From positions 2,046,001 through 2,110,000 of the forward strand of contig NZ_OZ244997.1 in the NCBI RefSeq assembly GCF_965223285.1: a DNA stretch of 64,000 nucleotides, read 5' to 3'. Shown here in pieces: positions 43,407 to 52,798 of the stretch. The notes below the pieces were generated by a model. The model worked only from the letters and a program-made list of their open reading frames with translations. It had not been told where the DNA came from and ran no database searches. The position numbers were made by a program, and so were the translations under genes. Within the stretch, counting starts at the first letter, position 1. Each line of letters opens with the position of its first letter. The DNA is from Leptofilum sp965223285. Its GTDB lineage: Bacteria > Chloroflexota > Anaerolineae > Promineifilales > Promineifilaceae.

Positions 43407-45035
43407 TTACTCTTCTGAAACGGTGCCGCCCAACTCTTCTGCCAGGGCGCGAAAATCGTCTGGCTGAACGGGCACGGTATATTCGCTGGTAACAACGCCG
43501 CGCACGGCCGTATCTTGCCCCAGCAGCTCTGTTAAAATGTCACCTACCAGCGGGGCAGCACCTGCAAGATTATCGAACTTATCCTTGAACAAGGGGTAAT
43601 CGAAGCCGATGACGAGCGTGCGCCCCTCAGCGGCAAGCGGCTTGCCCATGTTGAGCAGGGCCGGCAGGTTTTTAATTTTTTGGCCAGCCTGCGCCACCAA
43701 ATCGGCCCAGACGGCCTGCACCTCACGCACGGCAAGCGGTTTAGCAGTTGCTTTTGCAGCTTTGGCAGCCGCTGGTTTAGCAGGTTCTGACTGTGGCTCC
43801 GCCTCTACCTCCGGCGGTGGCGGTTCAGGTATTGGCGGCACGGCCGTTTCTACTGGTTCCGCTTTCTTTTTGGCTGGCTGGCTGGCTGGTTTCGCTTTGG
43901 ATTTAGATGTTGTGGTGGCGGGAACGCCCGTTGCGGCCACAGCAGGCAGCGACGTCTCCGGCAGCAGTTCTATGAACGCCATTTCCAACGGAAGCTGCGG
44001 CTGCCAACTGCCTGCCGCTATCAGTGCCGCCTCGTTAAAACGCTTAATGGCCTCAATGAGTCCCTGGCGCGGGGCACGCTGCGCTTGCGCCGCCATCTCT
44101 TGCCGCTGTTCAGGAGTTGCTTCTAATGGCAACGCTTCCCCGGCCGCTTGCAGCAGCAGAAGCTCACGCAAATAAGTCACCATCTGGCGGCAAAATTGGC
44201 GCGGGTCTGTGCCCGAAGCGAGTGCCTCATGGATGAGAGCCAGCCCGCCAGCCCCGTCTCGATTGAGCCAGGCATCTGTCAGTTTGCCAACCGATTCGTT
44301 GGAGGCGGTGCCCAGCACCATCTGCGTTCGCTCGGCCGTGATGACATCATCCTTGCCCACCACCAGCTGATCGAGCAAACTTTCGGCATCCCGCAAGCTC
44401 CCAGCCCCTTGCCGCGCAATCATTTGCAACGCTTCTGGCTCGATGGTGAATGCTTCTTTGTCTGCTAACCAACTCAGTCGCTGCATAATTTCTTCCTGGT
44501 TGAGCAAGCGGAAGTTGAACTGCTGGCAGCGCGATTTAATAGTAACAGGCACTTTATGCTCTTCGGTGGTGGCGAGTACAAATTTCACGTGCGGCGGCGG
44601 TTCTTCTAGCGTTTTTAGCAGGGCGTTGAAGGCAGCGGTGGAGAGCATGTGAACTTCGTCGATGATGTACACTTTGAAGCGGCCTTCAGTGGGGGAAAAG
44701 TTAATTTTGTCTCGCAGCTCACGAATATCATCCACGCCCGTGTTGGAAGCAGCATCAATTTCGATGAGGTCGAGGAAACGGCCGTTCCCAATTGATTGGC
44801 AAACGGTGCATTCATTGCACGGCCGTTCCGCCAAATCTTCATGCAGGCAGTTCACCGCCTTGGCCAGCAGCCGGGCACTGGTGGTTTTCCCCGTGCCGCG
44901 CGGGCCGCAAAACAGATAAGCATGGCCCAGCCGGTCAGCGGCCACGCTGTTTTGCAACGTGCGTGTGACGTGCTCTTGACCAATAACATCATCAAAGCGG
45001 GCAGGCCGCCATTTACGATAGAGAGCTTGGGACAT
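43407..45035 (-). CDS. dnaX: DNA polymerase III subunits gamma/tau
   Basis: A 542-residue clamp-loader ATPase. Walker A is FCGPRGTGKTTSARLLAKAVNC; the zinc module has CLHEDLAERPCNECTVC; Walker B and sensor are IIDEVHMLSTAAFNALLKTLEEPP. Domain III (about 220-330) is followed by an Ala/Pro/Lys-rich linker (about 365-430) and a small C-terminal tau-like domain. I saw no A6G-type slippery heptamer in the linker; the longest run is A5, so a frameshifted gamma form is not supported. Confidence 0.93.
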   Translation of the reverse strand: MSQALYRKWRPARFDDVIGQEHVTRTLQNSVAADRLGHAYLFCGPRGTGKTTSARLLAKAVNCLHEDLAERPCNECTVCQSIGNGRFLDLIEIDAASNTGVDDIRELRDKINFSPTEGRFKVYIIDEVHMLSTAAFNALLKTLEEPPPHVKFVLATTEEHKVPVTIKSRCQQFNFRLLNQEEIMQRLSWLADKEAFTIEPEALQMIARQGAGSLRDAESLLDQLVVGKDDVITAERTQMVLGTASNESVGKLTDAWLNRDGAGGLALIHEALASGTDPRQFCRQMVTYLRELLLLQAAGEALPLEATPEQRQEMAAQAQRAPRQGLIEAIKRFNEAALIAAGSWQPQLPLEMAFIELLPETSLPAVAATGVPATTTSKSKAKPASQPAKKKAEPVETAVPPIPEPPPPEVEAEPQSEPAKPAAAKAAKATAKPLAVREVQAVWADLVAQAGQKIKNLPALLNMGKPLAAEGRTLVIGFDYPLFKDKFDNLAGAAPLVGDILTELLGQDTAVRGVVTSEYTVPVQPDDFRALAEELGGTVSEE

Positions 45036-45172
45036 GGCGTTAGTTTAACATTCACCCTACCCCCTGACAAGCGAGCAAAAGCCATCTTTTAACAAACGTT
45101 TACAGGTGAAAACGACCTTTGGCCTAGTACCTATGTTAACGGCTCGCTGCATGATTCAGATGCCAACTATGT

Positions 45173-45178
45173 TATAAT
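45173..45178 (+). promoter_or_regulatory. -10 element upstream of the Ser/Thr kinase gene
   Basis: TATAAT within GTTATAATG, 61 bases before the ATG. No good -35 hexamer at 16-18 bases. The kinase has no obvious Shine-Dalgarno sequence. Confidence 0.4.
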
Positions 45179-45238
45179 GATTGAACTGGCGGAACACAGA
45201 TTCGCTCATTTATTGACCATGTTCTTACCTTTTATTTG

Positions 45239-48200
45239 ATGACCAGCACGCAGGCTCTCACTCCACCTGAAGTCGAAAATATGACGGTTAACGGCCGTTA
45301 CATCATCCATGAAAAAATTGGCGAAGGCGGCATGGGGGTTGTTTACCGGGCCACAGACCGACTGTCTGAGCATATTCTGGCCTTTAAGCAGGTGATTGTA
45401 CCCACCTGGGAATTTGCTCTGGAAGACACCATCATGGCCGGTGACCTGGCAGAGAACCTGCGTTTGGCCCTGGCTCATGAGTTTGAAACGCTCGCCTCCT
45501 TGCGGCACCCCAACATTATTTCTGTTTTGGATTACGGTTTTGACGAAGAGAGACGACCATATTTCACGATGGATTATGTGATGGGGGCCAAAACCATCCT
45601 GGAAGCGGGCAAAGGGCTGGATGAAGCCGGTAAGATTCACCTGCTACAGCAAACGCTGCAAGCCCTGGCTTATCTGCATCGGCGCGGCATCTTGCATCGC
45701 GATCTCAAGCCCGCCAACGTATTGGTTACCTACCGTACGGTGCGCATCCTCGATTTTGGGCTGGCAACCACCCAAAGAAGCACCATGCAGGCAGCGGGGA
45801 GCATTCCCTATATTGCCCCAGAAGTGTGGGAAGACGAGCCACACTCAGAAGCAGCCGACCTGTACGCGGTGGGCATTATCGCTTTTGAGCTATTTGCCGA
45901 GCGGCATCCGTTTGACGTAAACAGCCCCCAATTTTTGGAGCAGGTTTTGGGTGAAACACCAGATTTATCCATGGTGAATGCCTCTCCAGAGGTAACGGCC
46001 GTTATTGGCAGGCTCATTGAGAAAACGCAAGAAAATCGCTACCCTACCGCTGAAGCCTGTATCGAAGCCTTGAGTCAGGCGATTCAACAACCCGTTCCGG
46101 CGGAAAGCATTGCTATTCGCGAGAGCTATTTACAAGCCGCCACCTTTGTGGGGCGTGAAAAAGAAACCAAGTTGCTGCTGGATGCGCTCGAAAAAGCTAA
46201 AGAAGGGCAAGGCTCCGCCTGGCTGGTAAGCGGTGAAAGTGGCGTCGGCAAAACCCGCCTGTTGGATGAAATTGGCACTCAGGCTTTGGTGCAGGGGGCA
46301 CTGGTGCTGCGTGGTCAGGCAGTTGAAGATGTTGGCAGCACACCGCTGCAACTATGGCAGCTTGCCCTACGCCGCTTGATTCTTACCGCCACGCTAGATG
46401 ATTTGGCGGTAGGTGTCCTTCAAGCCCTCATCCCGGACATCGGTCGTCTGCTACATCGCGAAGTCATCCAGCCGCCCCAACTGGATGCGCCCGCCGCGCG
46501 CCAACGCTTAATCAGCACCATCACCAGCCTCTTTGGCGATCAGTCTCAATGGATATTGCTCATTCTGGAAGATTTACACTGGGCAGGTGCCGGGTTAGAA
46601 ATATTGCAGCAGCTCACCCGTCTGGCACCCCGTTTGCCACTGCTGATCATTGGTAGTTATCGGAATGATGAACAAGTTTCGCTGGCGGAGAAGGTGCCGC
46701 TGGCAGAAGAGATTCCACTTGGCCGACTGTCAGCTGATGAGATGGCAGCGTTGAGTGCCAGTATGCTGGGCGATGTTGGCGCAGACCCGAACGTGCTGGC
46801 ACTTTTGCAGCGAGAGACTGAGGGAAATGCGTTTTTCCTGGTGGAGGTTGTTCGTGCTTTGGCAGAAGAGGCAGGCCGCTTAAGTGCCATTGGGCAGATG
46901 TCTTTGCCACAGCAGCTTTTCCCCCAGGGCATTCAAACGATTGTGCAGCGTCGCCTGGCGCGTGTGCCGCAAACGGCCGTTCCCCTGCTGGTAGGTACGG
47001 CCTTTGCCGGTCGTCAGCTGGATTTGAATTTGCTAGCAGAGCTCGTCACCATCACCGACACCCCCATGCCGCTGGAAACGTGGCTGGCAACCTGTGCAGA
47101 AACGGCCGTGCTGGAACTGTTCAACGGCAACTGGCGCTTCGCCCACGACAAGCTCCGGGCAGGCATTCTGGAAACCGTTACCGCGAACAAGCATACCCAA
47201 TGGCACCAAACCATCGCCGAACAAATAGAGAAAATTTACCCCAACAATCCAGAACAAGCGGCTGCCCTAACGTTCCACTGGCATGAAGCAGGCAACCTGG
47301 CAAAAGAACGAGAATATGCCCGCCAGGCCGGTCTCTTTGCCCAGCAACAATTTCTGAATCAGGCTGCCATTGAATATTACAGTCGCGCCCTTGAACTCAC
47401 ACCTGAAGAGGATTTACAGGCGCAATTTGTGCTTTATTTGGCACGTGAACAAATATATCATCTACAAGGTAAGCGAGAAGAGCAGCAGGCCGATCTGGCC
47501 GCACTGGGTCAAATTGCCGCCAACCTGGCAACCCAGCAAGATGTAGACAGACGTGCCGAGGTAGCCTTGCGGCTGGCCAACTTCGCCGAAGCCACGGGCG
47601 ACTATCCCGCCTCGCTGGCCGCCGCAAAAGAGGCGTTGCGGCTTGCCTTGGAAGGCAACGATAAAAAGAGCGAAGCAGCCAGTCGTTTAGCCGCTGGCCG
47701 TACGCTGGTGCGCCAGGGCGAGTACGAAGCAGCCCAGGAAAATTTACAAAGAAGCCTGTTTGCCGCCCACGCCGACGCCCTTACGGACATAGAGGCAGAT
47801 ACGCTGCGGCAGTTTGGCATCATGACTTACGACATGGGACATCTTGACCAAGCCAAAAAGTATTACGAGCAATCGCTGCCGCTGTATGAAACGTTAGAAA
47901 ACAAGCAGGGTGAAAGTGCCATTTATAACAATTTGAGCATTGTCGCAATTTCACAGGGGAACATTGAACAAGCCTTGGTTTCGCTAGAAAAAGCGCAGCA
48001 AATTGATGAGGCGATTGGTGATCGTGAGGGCCGAGCGCGCATCTTAACCAACTTGAGTTCACTTTATTTGGATTTGGGGGCATATAATTTGGCCAGACAG
48101 TCCAGCCAGGAGGCACTCAACGTCTGCCGCGAGATCGATGTTGCCTTTGGCGAATGTTTTAATCTCATCAATTTAAGCATCGCAGCCCATTTTCTGGGAG

Positions 48201-48709
48201 ATGATTCTCAGGCTGAACAGTACAGCCAAGACGCCTTAGCATTGGCGGCAAGAATTGGCAGCCAGTTTTTGAGTGGTTTAACGTTAAAAGATCGCGGCTT
48301 CTTGCTAATTAACCAGAACAAGTACGCTGAAGCGGAAGAAGTGTACCAAAACTCTGTGGGCTATTTAGCGCAAACAGAGCAAGTTTTGGAATCACGAGCA
48401 GGTTTAGCCTGGTTAGCAATGCAACGGGGTGATGAAACGGCCGCTAAACAACATCTCGCCCCCATCCTCGAGCATCTACACCAGGGCAACACGCTGGATG
48501 GTACAGCAAGACCCTTCTACATTTTACTGCACACTTATAAAGTGCTGTTTTGGCTTCAAGACCCTGGGGCGGCAGAAGTGCTAGCAATGGCTTACGGCCG
48601 TTTAGTAACCTGGATTAGCCAAATCACCAACGAAGAATGGCAAGACTCCTTCTTAGAGAGCGTTCCGGTTAATTTGGAAATCGCCACCCTGTACGAATCC
48701 CAAGAATAA
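45239..48709 (+). CDS. Ser/Thr protein kinase with STAND-type ATPase and TPR repeats (PknK-like)
   Basis: About 1156 residues. The N-terminal kinase domain (about 18-285) has IGEGGMGVVY, HRDLKPANVL, LDFGLATT and PYIAPEVWE. An ATPase module follows (about 300-600) with Walker A SGESGVGKTRLLDE and the Walker B-like strand WILLILEDLHWAG. The C-terminal half is TPR-like (GESAIYNNLSIVAISQGNIEQAL; RILTNLSSLYLDLGAYNLARQ). The architecture recalls PknK/MalT-like signalling proteins. Its C-terminal 600 residues are colinear with the protein encoded at 59545-61497 in the protease cluster. No membrane segment was seen. Ligand and substrates are unknown. Confidence 0.85.
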   Translation: MTSTQALTPPEVENMTVNGRYIIHEKIGEGGMGVVYRATDRLSEHILAFKQVIVPTWEFALEDTIMAGDLAENLRLALAHEFETLASLRHPNIISVLDYGFDEERRPYFTMDYVMGAKTILEAGKGLDEAGKIHLLQQTLQALAYLHRRGILHRDLKPANVLVTYRTVRILDFGLATTQRSTMQAAGSIPYIAPEVWEDEPHSEAADLYAVGIIAFELFAERHPFDVNSPQFLEQVLGETPDLSMVNASPEVTAVIGRLIEKTQENRYPTAEACIEALSQAIQQPVPAESIAIRESYLQAATFVGREKETKLLLDALEKAKEGQGSAWLVSGESGVGKTRLLDEIGTQALVQGALVLRGQAVEDVGSTPLQLWQLALRRLILTATLDDLAVGVLQALIPDIGRLLHREVIQPPQLDAPAARQRLISTITSLFGDQSQWILLILEDLHWAGAGLEILQQLTRLAPRLPLLIIGSYRNDEQVSLAEKVPLAEEIPLGRLSADEMAALSASMLGDVGADPNVLALLQRETEGNAFFLVEVVRALAEEAGRLSAIGQMSLPQQLFPQGIQTIVQRRLARVPQTAVPLLVGTAFAGRQLDLNLLAELVTITDTPMPLETWLATCAETAVLELFNGNWRFAHDKLRAGILETVTANKHTQWHQTIAEQIEKIYPNNPEQAAALTFHWHEAGNLAKEREYARQAGLFAQQQFLNQAAIEYYSRALELTPEEDLQAQFVLYLAREQIYHLQGKREEQQADLAALGQIAANLATQQDVDRRAEVALRLANFAEATGDYPASLAAAKEALRLALEGNDKKSEAASRLAAGRTLVRQGEYEAAQENLQRSLFAAHADALTDIEADTLRQFGIMTYDMGHLDQAKKYYEQSLPLYETLENKQGESAIYNNLSIVAISQGNIEQALVSLEKAQQIDEAIGDREGRARILTNLSSLYLDLGAYNLARQSSQEALNVCREIDVAFGECFNLINLSIAAHFLGDDSQAEQYSQDALALAARIGSQFLSGLTLKDRGFLLINQNKYAEAEEVYQNSVGYLAQTEQVLESRAGLAWLAMQRGDETAAKQHLAPILEHLHQGNTLDGTARPFYILLHTYKVLFWLQDPGAAEVLAMAYGRLVTWISQITNEEWQDSFLESVPVNLEIATLYESQE

Positions 48710-48725
48710 CCAACCACACAACTAA

Positions 48726-48763
48726 CCAGCCGTTCTCCAAACCGGTACGTTGAAAACGGCTGG
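48726..48763. terminator. Hairpin between convergent kinase genes
   Basis: CCAGCCGTT and AACGGCTGG form a perfect 9-bp stem with a 20-base loop between the convergent Ser/Thr kinase and histidine kinase genes. A T-tract is weak on both sides. Confidence 0.4.
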
Positions 48764-48766
48764 CGA

Positions 48767-50221
48767 CTAAAGAGGTAACGTTACGGTGAATTGGGAACCT
48801 TTCTCTTCCTCACTGGTAACGGTGATTTGGCCATCATGCGCTTCCACAATGGCTTTCACAATCGCCAAGCCCAAACCAGTGCCAACTGCCTTCTTTTCAT
48901 GCTTTTCCACACGACGGAAGCGGTCAAAAATGTAGGGGATTTCTTCAGTTGGAATGCCATAGCCCGTGTCGCGCACGTGTACCATCACCTGCTTCTCATC
49001 CACGGCCGCCTCCAGGCAAACTTGCCCCCCCTCTGGCGTATATTTAATCGCGTTGGAGAGTAAATTTTGGAAAACGCGCTTTAGCTGCTCCTCGTCGCCC
49101 GACAGCATAATGGACGCAGCCCCAAAGTGATGACCCAGCGTAATCTCTTTTTTCTCCGCCTGCACAGAGATAGATTCCAGCAGATATTGAAGAGAATTGA
49201 TCAGATTGAATGGTTCAAATTCCAGCTTAAGCGTACCGCCTACCTGTAAATTTTCCAGGTCGAGGATGTTGTTAACAATCTCAGTTAAGGCTTGTTGGTT
49301 GTTGCGAATTATTTGGGAAATATGGGGCTTCTTTGTCGCAATATCTGGCCACTTTATAAGCATTTCGGCATAAAGGCCAATGGTGGTCAGTGGCGTTTTC
49401 ATGTCGTGGGTAAGTACCGCCAAAAAAGCATCTTTTTCGCGCATCACTTCAGATAGCTCTTGGGTGCGTTCCGCCACCATACCTTCCAAATTCTCCATGT
49501 ACGTTTGAATCTTGCGAACATAGAGCCGAAACGACAAAGAAGAAAGCAAAATCGGGAAGAAAAAGATAATGATACCAATGCTCTGAAAACGTGAGATGGC
49601 TGAGGCCAACAAAACGCCACCGATGATTAAAACGGAAAGGTTCACGACCATCGCCCAGCGATTTTCCAGCCAAAAAGATTTTGGTTGGAACTTAGCACCG
49701 TGAATCATACGCAGCATAATCACCAGCAGCCAAAAGTTGATTTGGTCATAGGCAACGGCCGCACAAAGCCAAGCCAGACTACTGCGAAAAATCGAGAGGT
49801 TATTTATACCTTCAATCGCCAGAAAAATATTCCCAGCGATTAAGATGGCGATGCTATGCATACCTATGTTAAAAGTAAGTTGTGTCCAACTGCGCTCGCT
49901 GGCTGGTTTATTCTTGTTTTTGTATAGCCAAAAGGCTAGCCCTGAAGATGTGACGACGATTGAAGCGGCCAATGGACCATAAAATGGCACTGCGCCTAAG
50001 CCAATCGCGGTGCCCACTTCAAACGCTATTTGTTCATCGCCTACCGTCATGAAGGTTGCAGCAATCTCGGCAACAGCAGCAAGTAAAATGAGCAGGAGCA
50101 AATTCAATGGTTGCTCATAAAGAGGAAACTGAATTAAACCAAAGAACACAATGCTCAAGCCCGCGACGCTAACAATCGTTAAATAATATGAATCCCATTG
50201 TTTTGGCTTGGCTAAAATCAT
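48767..50221 (-). CDS. Orphan membrane sensor histidine kinase
   Basis: About 484 residues from the ATG at 50221, with GAGG seven bases upstream. Residues 1 to about 235 hold roughly seven hydrophobic helices forming a membrane sensor region. A short coiled coil leads to the dimerisation domain with the phospho-accepting His in FLAVLTHDMKTPLTTIGLYAEML. The ATPase domain shows the N box FQNLLSNAIKYTPEGG, VHVRDTGYGIP and GTGLGLAIVKAIVEAH. No response regulator lies beside it. Its position between the Ser/Thr kinase and the protease cluster may be regulatory or incidental. Confidence 0.88.
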   Translation of the reverse strand: MILAKPKQWDSYYLTIVSVAGLSIVFFGLIQFPLYEQPLNLLLLILLAAVAEIAATFMTVGDEQIAFEVGTAIGLGAVPFYGPLAASIVVTSSGLAFWLYKNKNKPASERSWTQLTFNIGMHSIAILIAGNIFLAIEGINNLSIFRSSLAWLCAAVAYDQINFWLLVIMLRMIHGAKFQPKSFWLENRWAMVVNLSVLIIGGVLLASAISRFQSIGIIIFFFPILLSSLSFRLYVRKIQTYMENLEGMVAERTQELSEVMREKDAFLAVLTHDMKTPLTTIGLYAEMLIKWPDIATKKPHISQIIRNNQQALTEIVNNILDLENLQVGGTLKLEFEPFNLINSLQYLLESISVQAEKKEITLGHHFGAASIMLSGDEEQLKRVFQNLLSNAIKYTPEGGQVCLEAAVDEKQVMVHVRDTGYGIPTEEIPYIFDRFRRVEKHEKKAVGTGLGLAIVKAIVEAHDGQITVTSEEEKGSQFTVTLPL

Positions 50222-50340
50222 GATGCGCCTCAACAGTTAATTCTCAGTTTTGCAGTCTGTTTTGTATCCAATTACTGCTGTAAGTTGATCATAAATAAAG
50301 TCATACGCAATAGCAATCACGCATCTGTACCACTCATGAC

Positions 50341-50375
50341 AAAAGCCCCCATGCGTTGAACGTGCATAGGGACTT
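50341..50375 (-). terminator. Terminator of the first subtilase gene
   Basis: On the minus strand AGTCCCTATGC pairs with GCATGGGGGCT through two G-U pairs and is followed by TTTTG. It lies about 90 bases after the protease stop. Confidence 0.55.
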
Positions 50376-50462
50376 GGAAATAATTTACAGGGGAACTTGA
50401 ACGTCAATATGTAGCCAGATTCGCTTTGCCTACTCATGTGTGTACTGGAATCTTCACGTCAC

Positions 50463-52625
50463 TTAGGGTCGATATGGATCATCTTCAACCCAGGTATTGA
50501 TGCTGCTGGTTGATGTACTCCAAGCCGGGTTTTCCCAGTCAAAGCTGGTCGCCCACATATAACCATCTGTCCATAAATCGGCAGTGGCCCACATATAGCC
50601 AGTCGCCCACATGTAACCCGTGGCCCACATATAGCCAGTTGCCCACATATAGCCACCTGTCCAGGCGTAACCATCAACATCCATAATGTAATAGTTTCCG
50701 TCGGCATCCATGTTGGCGGGACCGCCAAAGTGGGCTGTGCCGTCCAAGTCGGCAGCGATGTCCAAACCCAGGTTGGCGCAGCCATTTTCAGTGCTGTGAA
50801 CGGCCGCATAGGCATTCACCTGCCCCGCCCCCTGCTGGAAGACACTGTACGCAAGTTCTCCGCTGTCGGTAACGGCCGTTTGCGCCGAGTGCATTAGGCG
50901 ACACTTGACATCATCCGGGGTAAGATCAGGATTTTCTTGCAGCATCAAGGCAACGACACCGCTAGTAACAGCCGCTGCTTGCGACGTACCGGACATGGTG
51001 AAATACGTCAGGCCATCATGAAAGCTGGGATACTTCGCTGCAAGCTGCGAGAACAGAGGCATCACTGCCTTAATATGTCCGCCGGGAGCAACCACTTCTG
51101 GCTTTACAAAACCCTCTACTGTGGGTCCAACCGATGAAAACGAAGCCAGAAAATCATCTGAGCGATTGGCAAAAGTAAAATTATCTGATGTTGCGCCAAC
51201 CGTGATGATATAGGGTACGTTTCCTGGTACACCGATAGACATTGGCTCTGGGCCGGTATTACCGGCGGCAGCCACCACAACGATTCCCGCTTGCCAGGCG
51301 CGCATAACCGCTTGATTGAGGGGATCATCCCAGTAAAAGGATTGGGGTGTTGCGCTAAAAGAGAGATTTAAAACGCGGATGTTGTACCTATCTTTGTTGG
51401 CCACAATCCAATCAAGACCGCGAATTACATTCAGATAGCTTCCGTCACCGTCTGCACCAAACGCTTTTACTGCGACTACGTTGGCATCTGGTGCAATGCC
51501 ACCAAAAAAAGTATCAAAGAATTTGTCTGCACCCACAGCTGTACCCGCAATGTGCGAGCCATGACCACTTTCATCACCAGTAAACCAGTGTTCTTCTCTC
51601 AGTTCACCTTCAATCGCATCGTAATAAGCGACAATCCGCTCTTGCCAATTTGAATCATATTTAAGTGAAGGCATATAAAGATCGATGCCCGTATCTAAAA
51701 AGGCAATTGTTACATCATCACCGGTAACACCCGCCATTTGAAGCTGATCGCTACCTACTGCCATGCTAGGCGTCACCTCATCAAAGCTGCCAGGGGCTAA
51801 ACTTGCAGTCCAGTTGGTATCGCTGCGCGCAGTTTGAATCGTTTCTGCTGGTGAATAGGTAATCTCAAGGAAATCAACTTTCAATTTGTCTCTATTCCCC
51901 AAAGAAGGGGAGGTTGACAGCCGAATAATGACATTGTCAGCATTATTGGTAGAAAAATCGAGTGTTAGCATCTGCCATTGGCTATCGTTATCTGGCCCGG
52001 CAATACGGCTCAATTCTTCCCAAGAATTGCCCTCGTCCGTGGACAGCTCGATGGCTACAAAATCTGCCGAATCGTCGAAGTTAATACGTTTGTACGCCAA
52101 GCTCAAAACTGCTGTCTCGGCCAGCGAAAGATTAACCATACGCTCAATGCCTTTGTTATCATCTTTTAGCAAAAGCGCACCGCTTGTGGTGATTCTTACA
52201 TCGCCTGATTCCGCCTGATCGCTTTCCCCAATTTCTTCCCAGTCGCTGACCCAGTTGACGCTGCCATCGTTGTTGTTGTAGGTCTGCACGGAAAAGTCGT
52301 CTCTCACCGTGAGGCCATTGTCACTGTCACTTACGGTTACGGAGCTATCTGGATAAACGGCCGTTACCCTCTCGTTCATCTGCAAAGCCATCTGTTGTGA
52401 ATCGGTGAGCCGCACACCGACGGCATTGATAATGGTCAGTTCATGGGTCACTGTGCCGCCGACGGCTTCTACGGCCGTTACGGCCGTTGCCATATCAGTT
52501 GCTTGCACAATATAGCTACCTGTTGGTTCTGCCTGAGCATTGCCAATGCCAGCCAACAGCAAAGAGATAAGGAGGAGAACGGCCGTTAAGCGACCTGCTA
52601 TGTGGAATAACTGTTTTGTCTTCAT
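50463..52625 (-). CDS. Secreted subtilase, subtype A, with GYMWAT repeat tail
   Basis: About 720 residues from the ATG at 52625 (AGGGG upstream). A signal peptide (AVLLLISLLLAGIGNAQA) is followed by an I9-like propeptide (SYIVQATDMATAVTAVEAVGG), a beta-sandwich of about 140 residues (VRDDFSVQTYNNNDGSVNW) and an S8 domain. The triad is Asp in IAFLDTGIDL, His in SGHGSHIAG and Ser in MSGTSQAAAVTSG; the oxyanion Asn is in AAAGNTGP. The C-terminus has six hexapeptide units, mainly GYMWAT, then a tail ending near SINTWVEDD. Subtype A is shared with the protein at 56057-59368. It is probably exported and self-processing; substrate unknown. Confidence 0.88.
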   Translation of the reverse strand: MKTKQLFHIAGRLTAVLLLISLLLAGIGNAQAEPTGSYIVQATDMATAVTAVEAVGGTVTHELTIINAVGVRLTDSQQMALQMNERVTAVYPDSSVTVSDSDNGLTVRDDFSVQTYNNNDGSVNWVSDWEEIGESDQAESGDVRITTSGALLLKDDNKGIERMVNLSLAETAVLSLAYKRINFDDSADFVAIELSTDEGNSWEELSRIAGPDNDSQWQMLTLDFSTNNADNVIIRLSTSPSLGNRDKLKVDFLEITYSPAETIQTARSDTNWTASLAPGSFDEVTPSMAVGSDQLQMAGVTGDDVTIAFLDTGIDLYMPSLKYDSNWQERIVAYYDAIEGELREEHWFTGDESGHGSHIAGTAVGADKFFDTFFGGIAPDANVVAVKAFGADGDGSYLNVIRGLDWIVANKDRYNIRVLNLSFSATPQSFYWDDPLNQAVMRAWQAGIVVVAAAGNTGPEPMSIGVPGNVPYIITVGATSDNFTFANRSDDFLASFSSVGPTVEGFVKPEVVAPGGHIKAVMPLFSQLAAKYPSFHDGLTYFTMSGTSQAAAVTSGVVALMLQENPDLTPDDVKCRLMHSAQTAVTDSGELAYSVFQQGAGQVNAYAAVHSTENGCANLGLDIAADLDGTAHFGGPANMDADGNYYIMDVDGYAWTGGYMWATGYMWATGYMWATGYMWATADLWTDGYMWATSFDWENPAWSTSTSSINTWVEDDPYRP
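50547..50654 (-). repeat. 18-bp tandem repeat coding GYMWAT (6 units)
   Basis: Six consecutive 18-base units encode GYMWAT, with one variant ADLWTD. Units differ at synonymous positions (GTA/ATA, GCC/ACC), so the peptide is more conserved than the DNA. Confidence 0.9.
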
Positions 52626-52754
52626 TGGCACCCCTAGTGTCTAAGAAGTTCGCTTTTTAGACACTTTTAATTGGCTTTTCTTCCTATAACACTTTTTCAA
52701 AGAAGTGATTAAAGCGCACTATTATTTATGAACCTGCTACTTTGCAGCGTTACC

Positions 52755-52787
52755 AGATAGGTCCAAGCCTAACGCTTGAACCTATCT
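52755..52787. terminator. Hairpin between two subtilase genes
   Basis: AGATAGGT-C-CAAGC pairs with GCTTG-A-ACCTATCT around CTAAC. It lies just downstream of the subtype B protease stop on the minus strand. No T-tract follows, so termination is tentative. Confidence 0.45.
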
Positions 52788-52798
52788 CTATCTGAGAG

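Noticed and set aside
43740..43920. Possible dnaX programmed frameshift
   Set aside because: The Lys-rich linker has only an A5G run; the A6G heptamer used by E. coli dnaX is absent.
50237..50437. 66-residue minus-strand frame after the histidine kinase start
   Set aside because: It covers the terminator of the subtilase gene, has no family features and no clear ribosome-binding site.
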